A DNA stretch of 64,000 bases, from assembly GCF_002874965.1 (NCBI RefSeq), contig NZ_CP025624.1:5456001-5520000 (forward strand), given 5' to 3'. Positions within the stretch are counted from its first letter, which is position 1, and every line of letters starts with the position of its first letter. Of this stretch, positions 44,918 to 52,831 are shown piece by piece. Both the position numbers and the translations under genes were made by a program. The notes beneath the pieces were generated by a model. It ran no database searches and was not told the DNA's origin. It saw only the letters and a program-made list of their open reading frames with translations. The stretch is from Pseudomonas sp. NC02 (GTDB lineage Bacteria; Pseudomonadota; Gammaproteobacteria; Pseudomonadales; Pseudomonadaceae).

Positions 44918-45598
44918 TTACCTCTTGCGCAATACATACACTCGCCACATGGCGTAGAGCGGTATGAAGTCCAGAGATTCCTGAACACGGAAACCGGCCT
45001 GCTCAAACTCTGCCTCAACAGTACCAGCCGGTAACACAAACCGATTTTGGTAACCTTCCTGCTCACCCTTGTTGCGACGCCGCACTTCGGCACGCTTGCG
45101 TTTCCACGCCTTGAAGTTGCCGTCCACCCACAGCGAGATAATCACGCTGTCACGGGTAACACGCTGAAATTCGCGCAGTATTGCCAGCCTGTGCTCGGGG
45201 TCACCAATGTGGTGCATCAAGCGCATGCAGAAAATACTGTCGACCGCATTATCTGGCAAATCGATATCAAAGGCAGACGTTTGCAAGGGGCGTACCCGTT
45301 TCACCACATCCGCCGGCTGGGCGACGGTGGCAATCTTCAACATCGACGCGGAGTTGTCGGCGCCGATGATCACGCGGTTGGGCTTTTCTGCCAGCAACGG
45401 CCAGAAACGCCCGGCACCACATGGCAAATCCAGCACCAGGCCAGGCTCACCGGCCATGGCCAGCGCACCACGGGCCAATTGCTCGTCGCGTTTGTGGGAC
45501 AACCGGCGAGCCAGATTGTCCTGGTGTTTGAGTAAATAATTCTGCGCGTGCTGATCGTCGTACTTTTCGGAAAATTCGAGCTTGATCGGGGTAGGCAT
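44918..45598 (-). CDS. Class I SAM-dependent methyltransferase of the ColRS cluster
   Basis: The 226-residue methyltransferase has motif I as LVLDLPCGAGRFWPLL, motif II around VIIGADNSASML, and LPDNAVDSIFCMRLMHHIGD as motifs IV-V. It is cytoplasmic, with no membrane segment. The substrate is not known; its co-transcription with an InaA-type kinase suggests LPS-core or envelope modification. ATG 45598 is preferred over the GTG at 45601, with GGAG 8 bases upstream. A ColR-like element lies 69 bases before the start. Confidence 0.83.
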   Translation of the reverse strand: MPTPIKLEFSEKYDDQHAQNYLLKHQDNLARRLSHKRDEQLARGALAMAGEPGLVLDLPCGAGRFWPLLAEKPNRVIIGADNSASMLKIATVAQPADVVKRVRPLQTSAFDIDLPDNAVDSIFCMRLMHHIGDPEHRLAILREFQRVTRDSVIISLWVDGNFKAWKRKRAEVRRRNKGEQEGYQNRFVLPAGTVEAEFEQAGFRVQESLDFIPLYAMWRVYVLRKR

Positions 45599-45655
45599 CA
45601 CCGGGTCTCCAGTTACTGATGCCTACAACCTTAAAAAGAATCCTGTGATCAACAG

Positions 45656-45679
45656 GTCAACACGTTGTGAAAAACTTGT
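45656..45679 (-). promoter_or_regulatory. ColR-like operator upstream of the methyltransferase gene
   Basis: Read on the reverse strand, ACAAGTTTTTCAC is followed 5 bases later by GTTGAC, giving TTCAC/TTGAC repeats 11 bases apart, the spacing expected for an OmpR-type dimer. The end of the TTTTTCAC block is 69 bases from the start codon. A matching element lies at 47861-47884. Confidence 0.6.
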
Positions 45680-45758
45680 CCTGTCGAATCGTATACATTA
45701 CAAAACTTTGCAGACACAAGTCGTGGCATGATGCCATCTTCGGCGAAAATCAGGAAGT

Positions 45759-45778
45759 CTGCCGCAGCTTAGCGGCAG
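45759..45778 (-). terminator. Weak hairpin after colS
   Basis: CTGCCGC and GCGGCAG form a 7-bp stem 8 bases after the colS stop, but no T-run follows on the colS strand. It may only partly terminate or may stabilise the 3' end. Confidence 0.35.
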
Positions 45779-45786
45779 GGCAGGCA

Positions 45787-47067
45787 TCAGGCTTTGACCT
45801 GACTCAATTCGACGTGAAAGCGGCAGCCGTTGGGCTCCATGGTGCTGAGGCTGACGCTCCAACCCTGGTTCTCGCAGATGCGCTGAACCAAGGACAAACC
45901 CAGGCCAAGGCCTTCACCGCGCTTTTCACTGCCACGCACAAACGGTTCGAACATCGCTTCGCGCTTGTCCTCGGGAATGCCCACGCCAGTGTCTTCCACC
46001 ACAAAACCGCTCGGTTCCAGGGTAAGGCGGATCAAGCCATGCTCGGTGTAGTGCAGGGCATTACGCAACAGGTTGCCCATGACCGCGTGCAGGAAGGTCG
46101 CGTTGTAGCGGGTATCCAGTGGATTGCCCGGTTGATAGATCAGCTCAAGGCCTTTGCGCTCGATCGGCTCACGCCAGATCCCCAGCAAGTCCTCGGCCAC
46201 CTGGGCCAGGTTGGCCTGGGGCGACATGCCGGCCTCCTCGCGCTGGGCACGGGCCAGCATCAGGAAGGTCTGCACCAGTTCGCGCATTTCTTCACAGGCC
46301 CGCGCAATGCGCTCGACCTGCTTGCGGCCGCGCTGGTCAATCGCGGGGTTCTCCAGCAACAGCTCGCAGGAACTGGCGAGCACCATCAGCGGGGTGCGCA
46401 ATTCGTGGCTCACGTCACTGGTAAACAGTTGCTCCCGGGACAATGCCTGGCGCAAACGGCCCAGGGTGGCGTCGAAGGCCACGGCCAATTCGCCGACTTC
46501 ATCCGCGGCGTAATCCGGCGCCAGCGGTGGTGCCAGTCCGAGTAACTGGTCGCGGTGCCGCACCTGGCGGGCCAGGCGCACCACCGGCGCCATTACCTTG
46601 CGCGCCAGCACCCAGCCGAGGAATACCGCCAACGCCAGGCTGAGTACAAACCCCACCAGCACCACGGCAAACAGCACGCGCTCGCGCTCTTCGAAATCGC
46701 TCTGGTCTTGCAGCAGGACATAACGGCGGCCGTCGACCACCTCGACCATGGCATGGTAGGACAGCGCCTCCCGAAACACCTCGTGAAAACCAGGCTCCAG
46801 ATGACGCAAGTCCTTGGGCAGTTCGAAATCGCCGGGGCCGCCGCTGAAGTAGAACAACTGGTCGGGCTCCGGGCGATGGCTCCAGTCCTCGACGCTGTCC
46901 ATCAGCAACAGGCGTTGCAAGTCACCGCCCAGGCCTGCCGAAATGAGTTTTTCTTCCACCAGGTGCACCGTTGCGACGATGCCCATGGCGAAGGCCCCCG
47001 CCACCAGCGCGCTCATCAAGGCGAAGGCGATGATGATCCGCTGGGCAAGGCTTTGCTTAAACTCCAT
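45787..47067 (-). CDS. colS: ColS, metal-responsive sensor histidine kinase
   Basis: The 426-residue kinase has a first helix (about 10-34), a periplasmic loop of about 100 residues, a second helix (about 132-155), HAMP and a catalytic core (SDVSHELRTPLMVLASSC; NLLRNALHYTE; GLGLGLSLVQRICENQGW). The periplasmic loop holds His35, Glu38, Glu96 and a pair Glu126/Glu129 (ExxE). Similar residues are described as the Fe(III)/Zn-sensing site of P. putida ColS. Start 47067 (MEFKQSLAQR) overlaps colR by 11 bases. ColRS protects the envelope against metal excess. Confidence 0.88.
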   Translation of the reverse strand: MEFKQSLAQRIIIAFALMSALVAGAFAMGIVATVHLVEEKLISAGLGGDLQRLLLMDSVEDWSHRPEPDQLFYFSGGPGDFELPKDLRHLEPGFHEVFREALSYHAMVEVVDGRRYVLLQDQSDFEERERVLFAVVLVGFVLSLALAVFLGWVLARKVMAPVVRLARQVRHRDQLLGLAPPLAPDYAADEVGELAVAFDATLGRLRQALSREQLFTSDVSHELRTPLMVLASSCELLLENPAIDQRGRKQVERIARACEEMRELVQTFLMLARAQREEAGMSPQANLAQVAEDLLGIWREPIERKGLELIYQPGNPLDTRYNATFLHAVMGNLLRNALHYTEHGLIRLTLEPSGFVVEDTGVGIPEDKREAMFEPFVRGSEKRGEGLGLGLSLVQRICENQGWSVSLSTMEPNGCRFHVELSQVKA

Positions 47068-47740
47068 CACGACCCTCGGCCAGGCGATAACCCACACCGT
47101 GCACCGTTTGCAGCAACGGCTTGGCGAAGGGTTTATCAATCACCTGACGCAGTTGATGGACATGGCTGCGCAGGCTGTCGCTGTCCGGGCAGTCATCGCC
47201 CCACAGGGCTTCTTCAAGAATCTCACGGCGCAATACATGCGGGCTTTTCTGCATCAGCACCGCCAACAACTTCAGGCCGACCGGGTTGAGCTTGAGCAGG
47301 CGCCCTTCGCGGGTGACTTCCAGGGTATCGAGGTCGTAGTTCAGGTCACCCACCTGCAAGGCACGGCGCCCGCCGCCCTGGGCACGACGCAGCACCGCTT
47401 CGATACGCGCGGCCAGCTCCGACAGCGCAAACGGCTTGAGCAGGTAGTCATCGGCGCCGGACTTGAAGCCCTGCAGCCGGTCATCCAGTTGGTCGCGCGC
47501 AGTGAGCATGATCACCGGCGTGTCGCGGCGCGCGTCTTCACGCAGGCGTTTGCACAGGGTGTAGCCATCAATGCCAGGCAGCATGATGTCGAGCACGATC
47601 AGGTCGTAATGTTCGGTGGCAGCCAGGTGCAGGCCCGACAAACCGTCCTGCGCACAGTCTACGGTGTAGCCCTTCAGCCCCAGGTAATCGGCCAGGTTGG
47701 CCAGAATATCGCGGTTGTCTTCAACCAATAAAATTCGCAT
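47057..47740 (-). CDS. colR: ColR, OmpR-family response regulator
   Basis: The 227-residue regulator has a receiver with Asp51 (LIVLDIMLPGIDGY), the conserved Lys in LLKPFALSELAARI, and a winged helix ending in LLQTVHGVGYRLAEG. With ColS it controls envelope-maintenance genes. It is divergent from the LtaS-like gene across 201 bases that contain a ColR-like element. The methyltransferase, kinase and small-membrane-protein genes lie just downstream on the same strand, matching the known ColR neighbourhood in P. putida and P. aeruginosa. Confidence 0.9.
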   Translation of the reverse strand: MRILLVEDNRDILANLADYLGLKGYTVDCAQDGLSGLHLAATEHYDLIVLDIMLPGIDGYTLCKRLREDARRDTPVIMLTARDQLDDRLQGFKSGADDYLLKPFALSELAARIEAVLRRAQGGGRRALQVGDLNYDLDTLEVTREGRLLKLNPVGLKLLAVLMQKSPHVLRREILEEALWGDDCPDSDSLRSHVHQLRQVIDKPFAKPLLQTVHGVGYRLAEGRDGV

Positions 47741-47860
47741 GGGCAGTGTCTCCGTACGCGGTAACGGCCGTGTTGGCTCGCGCAGCTTAAGGCCAAGTAT
47801 GGCTCACGGCTAGGCCTGAAGGCCGCGCCGATTACTGTTTTCAACCGATTGCGAGACTTA

Positions 47861-47884
47861 ACGAGTTTTTCACTATAGGTTCAC
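47861..47884 (+). promoter_or_regulatory. ColR-like operator upstream of the LtaS-like gene
   Basis: ACGAGTTTTTCAC followed after 5 bases by GTTCAC gives two TTCAC repeats 11 bases apart. The core differs from the methyltransferase-side element at one of 13 bases, and the distance to the start codon (69 bases) is identical. Confidence 0.62.
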
Positions 47885-47941
47885 AAGCTGACTACAGTGT
47901 CAGCGCGAAGATCGCGCCCATCGAAAATAAGGAACGTTGAC

Positions 47942-49891
47942 ATGGGTTTTCCAAAAACGGCGCCAATGCGCTATTTGCTGTTGGTGACCGGTGCCTGGCT
48001 GGTGGTTTTTCTACTGACCCGCAGCGTGCTGCTGGTAACCCATCTGGATGAGGTGAGCGGCAACCTGCTGCCGGTATTCGGCGTAGGGCTGCTGTATGAC
48101 CTCGGCTTCCTCGCCTATGCCGCCCTGCCCCTGGGCCTGTATTTGCTGCTGTGCCCACCGGGGTTGTGGCGCCTTCGTGGCCATCGCTGGTTCCTGCAGG
48201 CGGTACTCACCGTCAGCCTGTTCGCCATGCTTTTCACCAGCGTGGCCGAATGGCTGTTCTGGGACGAGTTCGGCGTGCGCTTCAACTTTATTGCCGTGGA
48301 CTATCTGGTGTACTCCAAAGAGGTGTTGAACAACCTGCTGGAGTCGTATCCGATTGGCAAGCTGCTGAGCCTGCTGGCGGTGATGGCGATTATCTTGAGC
48401 CTGGCCTTGCGTAAACCGTTCAACGCGGCGATGAACTCGCCGTTGCCTGCGATGCGCAAACGCCTGCTCAACGCCCTTGGTTTGTTGGTGGTGGCCGGCC
48501 TGAGCCTGCAACTGATCAACCAGGACAGCCCGCGCAGCCAGGGCGGTAACGCCTACAACAACGAATTGGCCAGCAACGGCCCCTATCAGTTCTTCGCCGC
48601 TTTCCGTAACAACGAACTGGACTACACCCAGTTCTACAAGAGCCTGCCGGCAGATGTAGTCGCCAAGCAGTTGCGCGCCGAACTCAGCGAGCCCAACGCA
48701 CGGTTTATCGGCACGGATCCGCTGGATATCCGTCGCGCCATTACCAACCCGGGCACGCTGCGCAAACCCAACATCGTGCTGGTGACCATCGAAAGCTTCA
48801 GTGCCAAGTACATGGGCAGCAACGGCGACCCGAATAACCTCACGCCCAACCTCGATGCGCTGCGCAAACAGAGCCTGTACTTCAATAACTTCTACGCCAC
48901 CGGCACCCGCACCGACCGTGGCCTGGAAGCCATCACCCTGGCCATCCCGCCGACGCCCGGGCGCTCCATCGTCAAGCGTATCGGCCGGGAAAGCGGTTTC
49001 GGCAGCCTCGGCCAGCAGCTCAACGCCATCGGCTACGACAGCGTGTTTGTCTACGGCGGCCGGGGCTACTTCGACAACATGAACGCGTTTTTCAGCGGCA
49101 ACGGTTACCGCGTGGTCGACCAGAGCAGCGTGCCGGAATCCGAAATCAGCTTTAAAAACGCCTGGGGCATGGCCGACGAAGACCTCTATAAACAGACGCT
49201 GAAACTGGCGGACGCCGACTACGCCAAGCAGCAACCATTCCTGTTGCAACTGATGACCACCTCCAACCACCGTCCGTATACCTATCCGGCTGGCCGCATT
49301 GATATCAAATCCGGTGACGGTCGCGACGGCGCGGTGAAGTACACCGACCATGCCATCGGCCAGTTCCTGGAGGCGGCGCGCCAGAAACCCTGGTTCGACA
49401 ACACGATCTTTATTTTCGTCGCCGACCACACGGCGGGCAGCGCCGGCAAGGAAGACCTGCCGATGGTCAATTACCAGATCCCGCTCTTCATCTACGCACC
49501 CAAACTGGTAGACGCCGGCGAGAACGCGAAGCTGGCCAGCCAGATCGACCTCGCCCCGACCCTGCTGGGCTTGCTGAACCTGAGCTACGAGTCGACGTTT
49601 TTTGGCCGCAACCTGCTGCAGGACAACCCGCTGCCGCCACGGGTAGTAGTCGGCAATTACCAGTACCTGGGGTTGTTCGACGGCAAGGACCTGGCGATTC
49701 TCAGCCCGCGCCAAGGCTTGCGTCGGCATGACCAGGCCCTGGGCGACAGCCACGAAATCCGCGTTGGCAGCGATGACCCGTTGATCCAACGGGCCATCAC
49801 CTACTACCAGGGCGCCAGTTATGACTACAAGCAACAGTTGCTGAGCTGGAGGGTGCCCAAGGACGAGGCTTCCCAAGTGAGTACACGCTAA
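47942..49891 (+). CDS. LtaS-like (LTA synthase/sulfatase fold) membrane phosphotransferase
   Basis: This 649-residue protein has five N-terminal transmembrane helices (to about residue 190) and a periplasmic alkaline-phosphatase-like domain. PNIVLVTIESFSAKYMG supplies the first metal ligands, YATGTRTDRGLEAI the catalytic Thr region, and FVADHTAGS the C-terminal metal ligands. Gram-negative members (OpgB and relatives) transfer phosphoglycerol from phosphatidylglycerol to periplasmic glucans. Others modify polysaccharides, so the acceptor is open. AAGGAA precedes the ATG at 47942. The ColR-like element suggests control by ColRS. Confidence 0.82.
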   Translation: MGFPKTAPMRYLLLVTGAWLVVFLLTRSVLLVTHLDEVSGNLLPVFGVGLLYDLGFLAYAALPLGLYLLLCPPGLWRLRGHRWFLQAVLTVSLFAMLFTSVAEWLFWDEFGVRFNFIAVDYLVYSKEVLNNLLESYPIGKLLSLLAVMAIILSLALRKPFNAAMNSPLPAMRKRLLNALGLLVVAGLSLQLINQDSPRSQGGNAYNNELASNGPYQFFAAFRNNELDYTQFYKSLPADVVAKQLRAELSEPNARFIGTDPLDIRRAITNPGTLRKPNIVLVTIESFSAKYMGSNGDPNNLTPNLDALRKQSLYFNNFYATGTRTDRGLEAITLAIPPTPGRSIVKRIGRESGFGSLGQQLNAIGYDSVFVYGGRGYFDNMNAFFSGNGYRVVDQSSVPESEISFKNAWGMADEDLYKQTLKLADADYAKQQPFLLQLMTTSNHRPYTYPAGRIDIKSGDGRDGAVKYTDHAIGQFLEAARQKPWFDNTIFIFVADHTAGSAGKEDLPMVNYQIPLFIYAPKLVDAGENAKLASQIDLAPTLLGLLNLSYESTFFGRNLLQDNPLPPRVVVGNYQYLGLFDGKDLAILSPRQGLRRHDQALGDSHEIRVGSDDPLIQRAITYYQGASYDYKQQLLSWRVPKDEASQVSTR

Positions 49892-49898
49892 CCAAAAT

Positions 49899-49929
49899 GC
49901 CCCGGCCAGGTCTGACCGGGGCTTTTTTT
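49899..49929 (+). terminator. Rho-independent terminator of the LtaS-like gene
   Basis: GCCCCGG and CCGGGGC pair around a 10-base loop and run into seven T residues. Confidence 0.88.
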
Positions 49930-49945
49930 AGAGTCTGAGTTCGCC

Positions 49946-50689
49946 ATGCACGCAATCGCTGTTCGTCCGTTATCCCAACCCCTCAACTTCTGGCTGTGCC
50001 TCGGTGTGCCTGCCGTTCTGGCGGTGGCCATGTTGCTGCTGGAGCTGACGTCGCTGGACATGGACATCGCCAGGCTGTTTTACGACGCGTCCGAAGGCGG
50101 CTTCGTGGGCCGGCACAGTTTTTTTCTGGAGGACATTCTTCACGATCGCGCCAAGCAGATGGTGATCGTGTTTTCGGTGCTGGCAATCGCCGGGCTTGCC
50201 GGGGCCTTTGTCTTTGAGCGGCTCAAACCCTATCGCCGGGAACTGGGCTGCCTGGTGCTGTCGCTGGCACTGGCCACCTCGTTCGTTTCACCGTTGAAGA
50301 CGGTGACCGGGGTGCAATGCCCGTGGAGCGTCAAGGAGTTTGGCGGCCAGGAGACGTACAGCGAGCTGCTGAGCCCCAGGCCGCCGACCGACAAGCCGGG
50401 GCGTTGCTGGCCGGGCGGGCATGCGGCGACCGGGTTTGCGCTGTTTGCGTTGTTTTTTGCCCTGAGGGATCGCCGACCGCGGATGGCGCGCTCGGCGTTC
50501 ATGTTTGCGCTGGGCCTGGGCACGGTGCTTTCGGTGAGCCGCACGATGCAAGGGGCGCACTTTCTTTCCCACAACGTGTGGACGGCAATTTTCAGCTGGC
50601 TGATTTGTTTGGGCGCCTATTACTTCCTGCTGTACCGGCCGGTGAAAACACCGCAGCCCGCCTTCCGCAAGCAGCCCGTGACGCCGTGA
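49946..50689 (+). CDS. PAP2-family membrane phosphatase
   Basis: This 247-residue, multi-helix inner-membrane protein carries the three PAP2 motifs: KTVTGVQCPW (C1, around K118), PGGHAATG (C2, 156-163, with His159) and SRTMQGAHFLSHN (C3, Ser198-Asn210). Related proteins dephosphorylate lipid A, undecaprenyl pyrophosphate or phosphatidic acid on the periplasmic face. The last C3 position is usually Asp; here the region reads SHNVW, so the charge relay may differ. It lies 54 bases after the LtaS-like gene, but a terminator separates them. A two-component system follows. Confidence 0.8.
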   Translation: MHAIAVRPLSQPLNFWLCLGVPAVLAVAMLLLELTSLDMDIARLFYDASEGGFVGRHSFFLEDILHDRAKQMVIVFSVLAIAGLAGAFVFERLKPYRRELGCLVLSLALATSFVSPLKTVTGVQCPWSVKEFGGQETYSELLSPRPPTDKPGRCWPGGHAATGFALFALFFALRDRRPRMARSAFMFALGLGTVLSVSRTMQGAHFLSHNVWTAIFSWLICLGAYYFLLYRPVKTPQPAFRKQPVTP

Positions 50690-50762
50690 TGATCAGCCCT
50701 TGCCTAGCCGGGGGCAAGGGCGCAACACTCTGCGCACTTTTTGGCAACGATCCTGCTGAGCC

Positions 50763-51461
50763 ATGTCCGATACCCTGTTGCTGATCGAAGACGACCTGCC
50801 CCTGGCGGCACTGACGGCCGAGTTCCTGCGCGCCGAAGGCTTTACCGTCGCAGTGGAACACCGTGGCGACCACGCCGCCCAGCGTATCCAGGATGAACAA
50901 CCGGCACTGTTGATCCTCGATGTGATGCTGCCGGGCATCGACGGTTTTACCCTGTGCCGACAGATTCGCGACCACTACCCCGGGCTGATCCTGATGATGA
51001 CGGCCCTGGACGAGAACGCCGAACAATTGGTGGGGTTTGCCGCCGGGGCCGACGACTACGTGGTCAAGCCGATCGACCCGCAACTGTTGCTGGCAAGGAT
51101 CCGCTCGCTGCTGCGCCGCCATCCCCAGGCACCTCGCAGTTACTATCAGTGGGGCGCTTTTCGGCTGGACCTGAACAACCACTTCGCCTGGCTTGGCGAG
51201 GCACCCTTGCAGTTTTCGGTGGCCGAATTCGAGTTGCTCGCCATCTTTGCCCGCCATTGCGGCGTATTGCTCACCCGCGAAAAGCTGCTCCAGCGCCTGC
51301 GCGGCCTGGAGTACGACGGGCTGAACCGGTCGATTGATATGCGGGTGTCGCGCTTGCGCAAAAAGCTGATGAGCCTTGAGTGCCCCGTGACCATCCAGAC
51401 CATCACGGCGCAGGGATACCTGTTCGTCGAGATCCCGACGGGGAGCCAGCATGCTGTCTAA
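50763..51461 (+). CDS. OmpR-type response regulator (RstA-like)
   Basis: The 232-residue regulator has a receiver with Asp53 (LLILDVMLPGIDGF), Lys in VVKPIDPQLLLARI, and a winged-helix domain (FSVAEFELLAIFARHCGVLL through TIQTITAQGYLFVE). The closest named group I can suggest is RstA. Its partner kinase gene overlaps by 11 bases. Targets are not evident; the flanking PAP2 and GH8 genes on the same strand are candidates. Confidence 0.85.
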   Translation: MSDTLLLIEDDLPLAALTAEFLRAEGFTVAVEHRGDHAAQRIQDEQPALLILDVMLPGIDGFTLCRQIRDHYPGLILMMTALDENAEQLVGFAAGADDYVVKPIDPQLLLARIRSLLRRHPQAPRSYYQWGAFRLDLNNHFAWLGEAPLQFSVAEFELLAIFARHCGVLLTREKLLQRLRGLEYDGLNRSIDMRVSRLRKKLMSLECPVTIQTITAQGYLFVEIPTGSQHAV

Positions 51462-52746
51462 AGTTCGCCCGTGGATGGCCATCGCGGCCGGCACCAGCTG
51501 GGCCGCCCTCACTTTTTACCTGTTGTGGTTGTGCTCGAACGCCTCGGTGTTTATCGGGGACTACAGTTTTCTGCGGCTGATGGCCGGGCCGGGTTATCTC
51601 GTTGCTGAGCAACTCAAGGCCTTGCCCGCCGAACAACGGGAGGCGCGCATCGAGTCACTGCAAGCACGCTTTCAGTACCCGGTGAGCCTGGTGAAAAAGG
51701 ATGATATCGAGCTGCCGCCTGAAGCTATTGTGATGCTCGACCACCATCAGCCGGCGCAGAACAGTGATGAGGACGTCACCTACTTCCCGCTGGACGATGA
51801 CACGGTGATTCAATTCGGCCCCTTGTGGGGAACCGCCGAAGTGAAGGACCTGCTGCAATATCCGGTGTACTGGGTGACCGCCTGTGTCGCCGGCCTGCCG
51901 GTACTGTTGTTTCTCTGGATTGCCCTGCGTGCCCGGCGCAAATACACCCATGACCTCGATGCCCTTAATGCCTGCATTGCTACCCTCGCCCGCTCGCCCA
52001 ACACGCTGCTGCCCGCGATGAGCCAGGAGTGGGCGCCGCTGCTGCTGACCTTGCAACGGCATGCGCTGGATATCAGCTCGATGGGCGAACGCCACCGGGA
52101 GGTTTCCCAGGCGGTGTCCCACGAACTGCGCACACCCCTGGCGCGGATGCGTTTTGCCCTGGCACTGCTGAGTAAAAGCGCCGACCTCGACACCCGCACC
52201 CGCCTGCAAGAGCGCCTGCACACCGATATCGAAGAGCTGGAGTCGCTGGTTCGCGCCAGCCTCGCCTTTGCCCGGCTGGCCGATGCACCCAGCGACCTGC
52301 AGCATGAGCCAATCAATCTCCATGCCTGGCTGCAGCAGGAGTTTGCCCTGCTGGACGGGCACCATCGCTTGCTGACCCTGGACACCGACCCGGCCGACCT
52401 GGAACTGATCGGCGACCGCGCCCTGCTGCATCTGATCGTGCGCAACCTGTTAAGCAACGCCATTAACTACGCCCGCGAACGGGTGAACGTCAGCGCTGCG
52501 TGCCAGGGCCAGCACCTGGTGCTGCATGTGGATGATGACGGCCCGGGCGTACTGCCGGAAAACCGCGAAAAGATCTTCGAACCCTTCGTGCGCCTGGCCA
52601 TGGGCGGCGACGAGCCCAGCGGATTTGGCCTCGGCCTGGCACTGGCCAAGCGCGCCACCCACTGGCACGGTGGTGAGCTGTCGATCACCCGCAGCCCGTT
52701 GGGCGGCGCACGCCTGACCCTGACCCTGGCACTGCGCCCGGCCTAG
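51451..52746 (+). CDS. Sensor histidine kinase (RstB-like)
   Basis: This 431-residue kinase has two transmembrane helices (about 9-28 and 142-160) around a periplasmic loop of about 110 residues that is rich in Asp/Glu (NSDEDVTYFPLDDDTVIQF). The catalytic core is complete: QAVSHELRTPLARMRFAL, NLLSNAINYARERV, DDDGPGV and GLGLALAKRATHWHGGE. The acidic periplasmic patch could sense cations or pH, but that is a guess. The start overlaps the response regulator gene. Confidence 0.87.
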   Translation: MLSKVRPWMAIAAGTSWAALTFYLLWLCSNASVFIGDYSFLRLMAGPGYLVAEQLKALPAEQREARIESLQARFQYPVSLVKKDDIELPPEAIVMLDHHQPAQNSDEDVTYFPLDDDTVIQFGPLWGTAEVKDLLQYPVYWVTACVAGLPVLLFLWIALRARRKYTHDLDALNACIATLARSPNTLLPAMSQEWAPLLLTLQRHALDISSMGERHREVSQAVSHELRTPLARMRFALALLSKSADLDTRTRLQERLHTDIEELESLVRASLAFARLADAPSDLQHEPINLHAWLQQEFALLDGHHRLLTLDTDPADLELIGDRALLHLIVRNLLSNAINYARERVNVSAACQGQHLVLHVDDDGPGVLPENREKIFEPFVRLAMGGDEPSGFGLGLALAKRATHWHGGELSITRSPLGGARLTLTLALRPA

Positions 52747-52831
52747 GCTGTTACAGCCTGTGACAGTGGAACATCCGCGCTGCCGCTAACCTCGCGACCT
52801 TGCCCTTTGGATCAGGTTGGAGAGTCAGCTC

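Noticed and set aside
48011..49876. 621-residue open frame antisense to the LtaS-like gene
   Set aside because: Same explanation: a GC-rich shadow with Gln/His/Val-rich, low-complexity composition and no recognisable domain.
52743..52760. AGGCTG-TTA-CAGCCT hairpin after the RstB-like gene
   Set aside because: No T-run follows on the coding strand and the stem is short, so it was not called a terminator.
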